9,159 nucleotides of DNA from an uncultured Lachnospiraceae bacterium (GTDB taxonomy: Bacteria; Bacillota; Clostridia; Lachnospirales; Lachnospiraceae): assembly GCA_947177105.1 (NCBI GenBank), contig CAMWTF010000072.1, positions 1 to 9,159 on the forward strand, written 5' to 3'. The notes beneath the pieces were generated by a model, which saw only the letters and a list, made by a program, of their open reading frames with translations, was not told the DNA's origin and did not search any database. Both the position numbers and the translations under genes were made by a program. Of the stretch, positions 6,348 to 9,159 are shown in pieces. The stretch's first letter is position 1. Every line of letters begins with the position of its first letter.

Positions 6348-6417
6348 GTCCGCTTTGGCGGACTCCTAATCAGCAGTATAAGCAGAGTGGATGCCCCACT
6401 CTTTTCCGGATGGGAAA
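6348..6417 (-). promoter_or_regulatory. Three consecutive hairpins in the yicC leader
   Basis: On the minus strand the leader (about 6428 to 6335) folds into three perfect stems in a row. They are TTTCC-catcc-GGAAA (6417-6403), AGAGTGG-ggcat-CCACTCT (6402-6384) and GTCCGC-caaa-GCGGAC (6363-6348). The last ends 3 bases before the yicC GAGG ribosome site. No U-run follows, so these are not intrinsic terminators. A role in RNA stability, translation control or autoregulation by the YicC nuclease is speculative. Confidence 0.55.
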
Positions 6418-6434
6418 CATCCATACTTCATTTC

Positions 6435-6463
6435 ATTATAATGTAGATTGTCCCGATAGTCAA
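6435..6463 (-). promoter_or_regulatory. yicC operon promoter (sigma-A type)
   Basis: The minus strand reads TTGACT (6463-6458), a 17-base spacer and a perfect TATAAT (6440-6435). The expected start is near 6428, giving a leader of about 94 bases. This is the strongest-looking promoter in the window and should drive yicC, remA, gmk and rpoZ. Its -35 is 20 bases from the divergent rqcH -35. I see no operator dyad between them. Confidence 0.85.
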
Positions 6464-6483
6464 TAGCCGACAAACGAAAACAC

Positions 6484-6511
6484 TTGTCTTTTCCCTGCAA
6501 TTTGCTATAAT
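6484..6511 (+). promoter_or_regulatory. rqcH promoter (sigma-A type, extended -10)
   Basis: TTGTCT (6484-6489), a 16-base spacer and a perfect TATAAT (6506-6511) preceded by TGC, an extended -10. The expected start is near 6518, so the leader before the rqcH ATG is about 97 bases. It is back-to-back with the yicC promoter. Confidence 0.8.
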
Positions 6512-6530
6512 AAAATGTACAAACAGATGC

Positions 6531-6559
6531 GGAACCTGCAAAACTTTACAGCTGGTTCC
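6531..6559 (+). promoter_or_regulatory. Stem-loop in the rqcH leader
   Basis: GGAACC (6531-6536) pairs with GGTTCC (6554-6559); a T-T mismatch and a GC/GC pair continue the stem over an 11-base loop. It starts about 13 bases after the predicted transcription start and ends 42 bases before the ribosome site. It may simply protect the 5' end; no riboswitch motif is recognised. Confidence 0.4.
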
Positions 6560-6614
6560 CTGATATCCATCACCGAACTGTGTGCTGGCGGAACTTATAA
6601 TAGGAGGGCTAAAT

Positions 6615-8354
6615 ATGGCTTTTGACGGTGTAACTATTGCCGCTATCGTAAAAGAACTGAACGATACCTGCCTGGGAGGCAGACTGTATAAAATAGCGCA
6701 GCCGGAAAGCGACGAACTGCTGCTGACCATCAAGACCGGAGAAGGCCAGCGGCGTCTGCTCTTGTCCGCGGACGCCTCCCTGCCCCTGGTATATCTGACT
6801 GAGCAGAACAAGCCCAGTCCTATGACTGCCCCGGGCTTTTGTATGCTGCTGCGCAAGCACCTGCAGAACGGGCGTATCACCGCCGTCACCCAGCCGGGCC
6901 TGGAGCGCATTATCCATATCGATGTGGAGCACCTGGACGAGATGGGGGATCTCTGTCACAAAACCCTGATCGTGGAGATCATGGGAAAGCACAGCAACAT
7001 CATCTTCTGCAATGAGGAGGGCATGATCCTGGACAGTATCAAACATGTGTCCGGCTTGGTCAGCAGCCTCCGGGAGGTACTGCCCGGAAAGCCTTATTTT
7101 GTGGCCCAGACCCAGGACAAGCTGGATCCCCTTAACTGTGATCGGGAACAGTTTATTACATCCGTGGCTTCCCGCCCTGCGGCGCTGCACAAGGCCATTT
7201 ATCAGAGCTATACCGGCATATCGCCCATATTGGCCCAGGAAGTCTGCCACCGCAGCGGCCTGGACGGGGACACCCCCTCCGCCGCCTTCTCGCCCCAGGA
7301 GCTGGAAAAAACCTACCATGTGTTCCGGGAGATGATGGACAGAGTACAGCGCGGCGATTTTGCCCCTGCCATCGCCTACACAGGAAAGCAGCCGACAGAG
7401 TATGCCGCCCTGCCCCTGACGCTGTACAGCCGGGGGCAGGACACCCTGCAGCCCTTTGCTTCCGTCTCCGCCTTGCTGGAGCATTACTACGCGGAGAAGA
7501 ACACCCTGACCCGCATCCGGCAAAAATCCGTGGATCTGCGTCGGATCGTTCAGACTGCCCTGGAGCGCAATGTAAAAAAATATGATTTACAGCTGCAGCA
7601 GATCAAGGATACGGAGAAGCGGGACAAATATCGCATCTACGGAGAACTGATCAATACCTACGGCTACAATGTTCCGGAGGGCAGCAAGTCCATGGAGGCC
7701 CTGAACTATTATACGAACGAAATGATCACTATCCCTCTGGACCCAGAGAGAACTCCCGCCGAAAACGCCAAGCGGTATTTTGACAAATATGGCAAGTTAA
7801 AGCGCACCTATGAGGCCCTTTCCACTCTCACCGAGGAAGTCAAAGCGGAGATCGAGCATCTGGAGTCCATTGGCACCGCCCTGGACATCGCCCTGCAGGA
7901 GGAGGATCTGGTGCAGATTCGGGAAGAACTGGCCGCCAGCGGCTACATCCACAAGCGCGGCGGCAAAAAAGCGAAAGTCACCAGCAAACCTTTTCACTAT
8001 TTGAGCAGTGACGGCTTTCACATGTATGTGGGAAAAAATAATTATCAGAACGACGAACTGACCTTCAAGTTTGCCACTGGAGGCGACTGGTGGTTCCACG
8101 CCAAAGGGATGCCCGGTTCCCATGTGGTGGTCAAAAGCGAAGGCGCCGACACCCTGCCTGACCGCACCTTCGAGGAGGCCGCGAAGCTGGCCGCCTACTA
8201 TTCCAAAGGCCGGGGACAGGAAAAGGTGGAGATTGACTATATACAGAAAAAACACGTGAAAAAACCAAACGGCGCCAAGCCGGGATTTGTGGTATATTAT
8301 ACCAACTACTCCATGATGATAGATGATGATATATCGGGCTTAAAACAGATATAG
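6615..8354 (+). CDS. rqcH: RqcH (Rqc2/NEMF homologue, NFACT family) ribosome quality control protein
   Basis: RqcH binds the 50S subunit carrying a stalled peptidyl-tRNA, recruits tRNA-Ala and, with RqcP, adds C-terminal alanine tails that mark the chain for proteolysis. The older name is fibronectin-binding protein A. The protein has 579 residues, the family size. NFACT-N covers about 1-180, starting MAFDGVTIAAIVKEL with DEMGD (108-112) and MGKHSNIIF (123-131). A helix-hairpin-helix-like segment lies about 190-215, a long charged coiled-coil region about 290-440, and NFACT-R about 455-570 with FHMYVGKNNYQND, GGDWWFHAKGMPGSHVV (489-505) and LAAYYSKGRG. At the position of the tRNA-contacting Asp-Arg pair there appears to be Glu97-Arg98. 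The ATG at 6615 has AGGAGGG 6 bases upstream; an earlier in-frame ATG at 6582 lacks a ribosome site. It is a single-gene unit ending at a terminator. Confidence 0.95.
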   Translation: MAFDGVTIAAIVKELNDTCLGGRLYKIAQPESDELLLTIKTGEGQRRLLLSADASLPLVYLTEQNKPSPMTAPGFCMLLRKHLQNGRITAVTQPGLERIIHIDVEHLDEMGDLCHKTLIVEIMGKHSNIIFCNEEGMILDSIKHVSGLVSSLREVLPGKPYFVAQTQDKLDPLNCDREQFITSVASRPAALHKAIYQSYTGISPILAQEVCHRSGLDGDTPSAAFSPQELEKTYHVFREMMDRVQRGDFAPAIAYTGKQPTEYAALPLTLYSRGQDTLQPFASVSALLEHYYAEKNTLTRIRQKSVDLRRIVQTALERNVKKYDLQLQQIKDTEKRDKYRIYGELINTYGYNVPEGSKSMEALNYYTNEMITIPLDPERTPAENAKRYFDKYGKLKRTYEALSTLTEEVKAEIEHLESIGTALDIALQEEDLVQIREELAASGYIHKRGGKKAKVTSKPFHYLSSDGFHMYVGKNNYQNDELTFKFATGGDWWFHAKGMPGSHVVVKSEGADTLPDRTFEEAAKLAAYYSKGRGQEKVEIDYIQKKHVKKPNGAKPGFVVYYTNYSMMIDDDISGLKQI

Positions 8355-8382
8355 GAACAATTTCGGCTGCCAGGCCATCATT

Positions 8383-8411
8383 AAAAGGGACTGATTCTTT
8401 CAGCCCCTTTT
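8383..8411. terminator. Bidirectional terminator between rqcH and the flippase gene
   Basis: AAAAGGG (8383-8389) pairs with CCCTTTT (8405-8411), followed after one A-C mismatch by CTG/CAG, around a 7-base loop. Both strands read G/C pairs then TTTT, so it can stop transcription from rqcH on the plus strand and from the convergent minus-strand gene. It lies 28 bases after the rqcH stop and 50 bases after that of the minus-strand gene. Confidence 0.75.
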
Positions 8412-8461
8412 ATCATCTCAATCTTCATAATACCCACCACAGGCAGATATTATACCCGCTC

Positions 8462-9159
8462 TCACCGCATCAGGTGACATTTCCTGGCCACCTTGACCAA
8501 CAGATGCCCTTTGGGCATGGAGCGCAGTTCCTCCTCCGTCACCCCTTTAAACAGAATTATCAATGAAAAGTAAACCGCTACGGCCGCGGTGATGGAAGGG
8601 AGGGCAGACACTATGATGGATCCGGTCAGCATCAGCAGAATCTCATACAGGACCCGGGCGATGGCTCCCATAAACGCCGAGGCGATGAAAGGGATAACAA
8701 ATGTATTCATAATCTCCTGTCGATATCCCAATGCCTTATGCATGGACATCTGGTTCAGAACGCACATCAGGCCAGAGTACACAATAGTGGCAATCACCAC
8801 CGCATAGATGCCTAGGTCAGTGAAACACAAAAGCAAAACCAAAATAGCAGTCTGCAGCAGCAACGCAATGGCTGCGTTGACAATGGGCGTATTTACTCTG
8901 CCGATGCCCTGCAATATGGAATTGCTCAAGGTGGACAACGCATAAAAAATTACGGACACAGACAGAGCCATCAGGATTCTTGTGGCCAATTCAATAGTAT
9001 CCTCGTCCGGGAACAGCAGCCAGGTTATGGGCTTTGCCAAAGCAAAAAGCCCCACCGCCGAGGGGATGGAAATCAACATAATGGTCTTCACCGCCTGGGC
9101 CGTCTTATCCCTGGCATCCGCTAACTGCCTGCGCGCTACCAGCTGGGACACTGTGGGAA
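8462..9159 (-). CDS. SpoVB/MurJ-type membrane flippase (MOP superfamily), C-terminal part
   Basis: This is the last 232 or so codons of a polytopic membrane protein whose start lies beyond the right edge. The frame stays open to the edge, and the first visible residues read PTVSQLVARRQ, so the GTG at 9151 is an internal Val rather than a start. About six hydrophobic segments are visible, including KTIMLISIPSAVGLFALAKP, LSNSILQGIGR preceded by a membrane stretch, and three more before the basic tail. The pattern and the motifs VARRQ, LFP and SILQGIG fit the polysaccharide-transporter/SpoVB family, which moves lipid-linked precursors such as lipid II across the membrane; in Bacillus SpoVB acts in spore cortex synthesis. 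Assignment to SpoVB rather than another MurJ-like or O-antigen flippase is not certain from this half. It ends in Lys- and Arg-rich cytoplasmic sequence and shares the terminator with rqcH. Confidence 0.8.
   Translation of the reverse strand, partial: PTVSQLVARRQLADARDKTAQAVKTIMLISIPSAVGLFALAKPITWLLFPDEDTIELATRILMALSVSVIFYALSTLSNSILQGIGRVNTPIVNAAIALLLQTAILVLLLCFTDLGIYAVVIATIVYSGLMCVLNQMSMHKALGYRQEIMNTFVIPFIASAFMGAIARVLYEILLMLTGSIIVSALPSITAAVAVYFSLIILFKGVTEEELRSMPKGHLLVKVARKCHLMR

Noticed and set aside
6368..6431. 21-codon minus-strand ORF in the yicC leader (possible leader peptide)
   Set aside because: Its ATG lies almost at the predicted transcription start with no room for a ribosome site, and the same bases are explained by hairpins.
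5648..6466. 272-codon plus-strand ORF opposite yicC
   Set aside because: It is the mirror of a well-conserved gene and crosses the yicC promoter; the peptide is His- and Leu-rich, as expected from a reverse reading.
6609..7523. 304-codon minus-strand ORF opposite rqcH
   Set aside because: Antisense shadow of the conserved NFACT-N domain; Gly-, Gln- and Val-rich peptide with no family features.

Overview
The window reads as a chromosomal housekeeping region of a Gram-positive Clostridia bacterium, most likely Lachnospiraceae. This is inferred from the gene order (rimO-pgsA-cinA-recA and yicC-remA-gmk-rpoZ, with rqcH next to yicC as in Bacillus yloA/yloC), purine-rich Shine-Dalgarno sites close to GGAGG, the omega N-terminus MLHPSYSDLM, and a LexA box of the Firmicutes GAAC-N4-GTTC type. 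Coding sequence is GC-rich and the intergenic spacers are AT-rich. I see no mobile element, CRISPR array, tRNA or rRNA.

Layout. From 1 to 6334 every gene lies on the minus strand, so transcription runs right to left in two units. The upstream unit is yicC (6334-5456), remA (5440-5180), gmk (5187-4555) and rpoZ (4555-4166). It is driven by a near-consensus promoter at 6435-6463 and closed by an intrinsic terminator at 4123-4159. The second unit is rimO (4087-2756), pgsA (2703-2137) and cinA (2116-848). After a roughly 400-base spacer comes recA (293 to beyond the left edge) with its own promoter at 417-445, carrying one LexA box in the promoter spacer and a second just downstream of the predicted start site. 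rqcH (6615-8354) runs the other way from a promoter placed back-to-back with that of yicC. It converges, across a bidirectional terminator at 8383-8411, with a partial minus-strand SpoVB/MurJ-type membrane flippase gene (8462 to beyond the right edge).

How the genes fit together. The yicC unit joins an RNase, a small DNA-binding regulator, guanylate kinase and RNA polymerase omega, tied by very short or overlapping gene junctions. RimO modifies ribosomal protein S12, and RqcH rescues nascent chains on stalled 50S subunits, so ribosome function and quality control recur. CinA and RecA are neighbours in many Firmicutes and are linked historically to competence and recombination. PgsA supplies phosphatidylglycerol phosphate for membrane lipids.

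No clearly new system is visible. The parts not explained by ordinary gene content are the structured 446-847 spacer with a small coupled ORF pair running into the recA promoter, the three-hairpin leader of yicC, the acidic tail on omega, and a Glu-Arg pair at the usual Asp-Arg site of RqcH.
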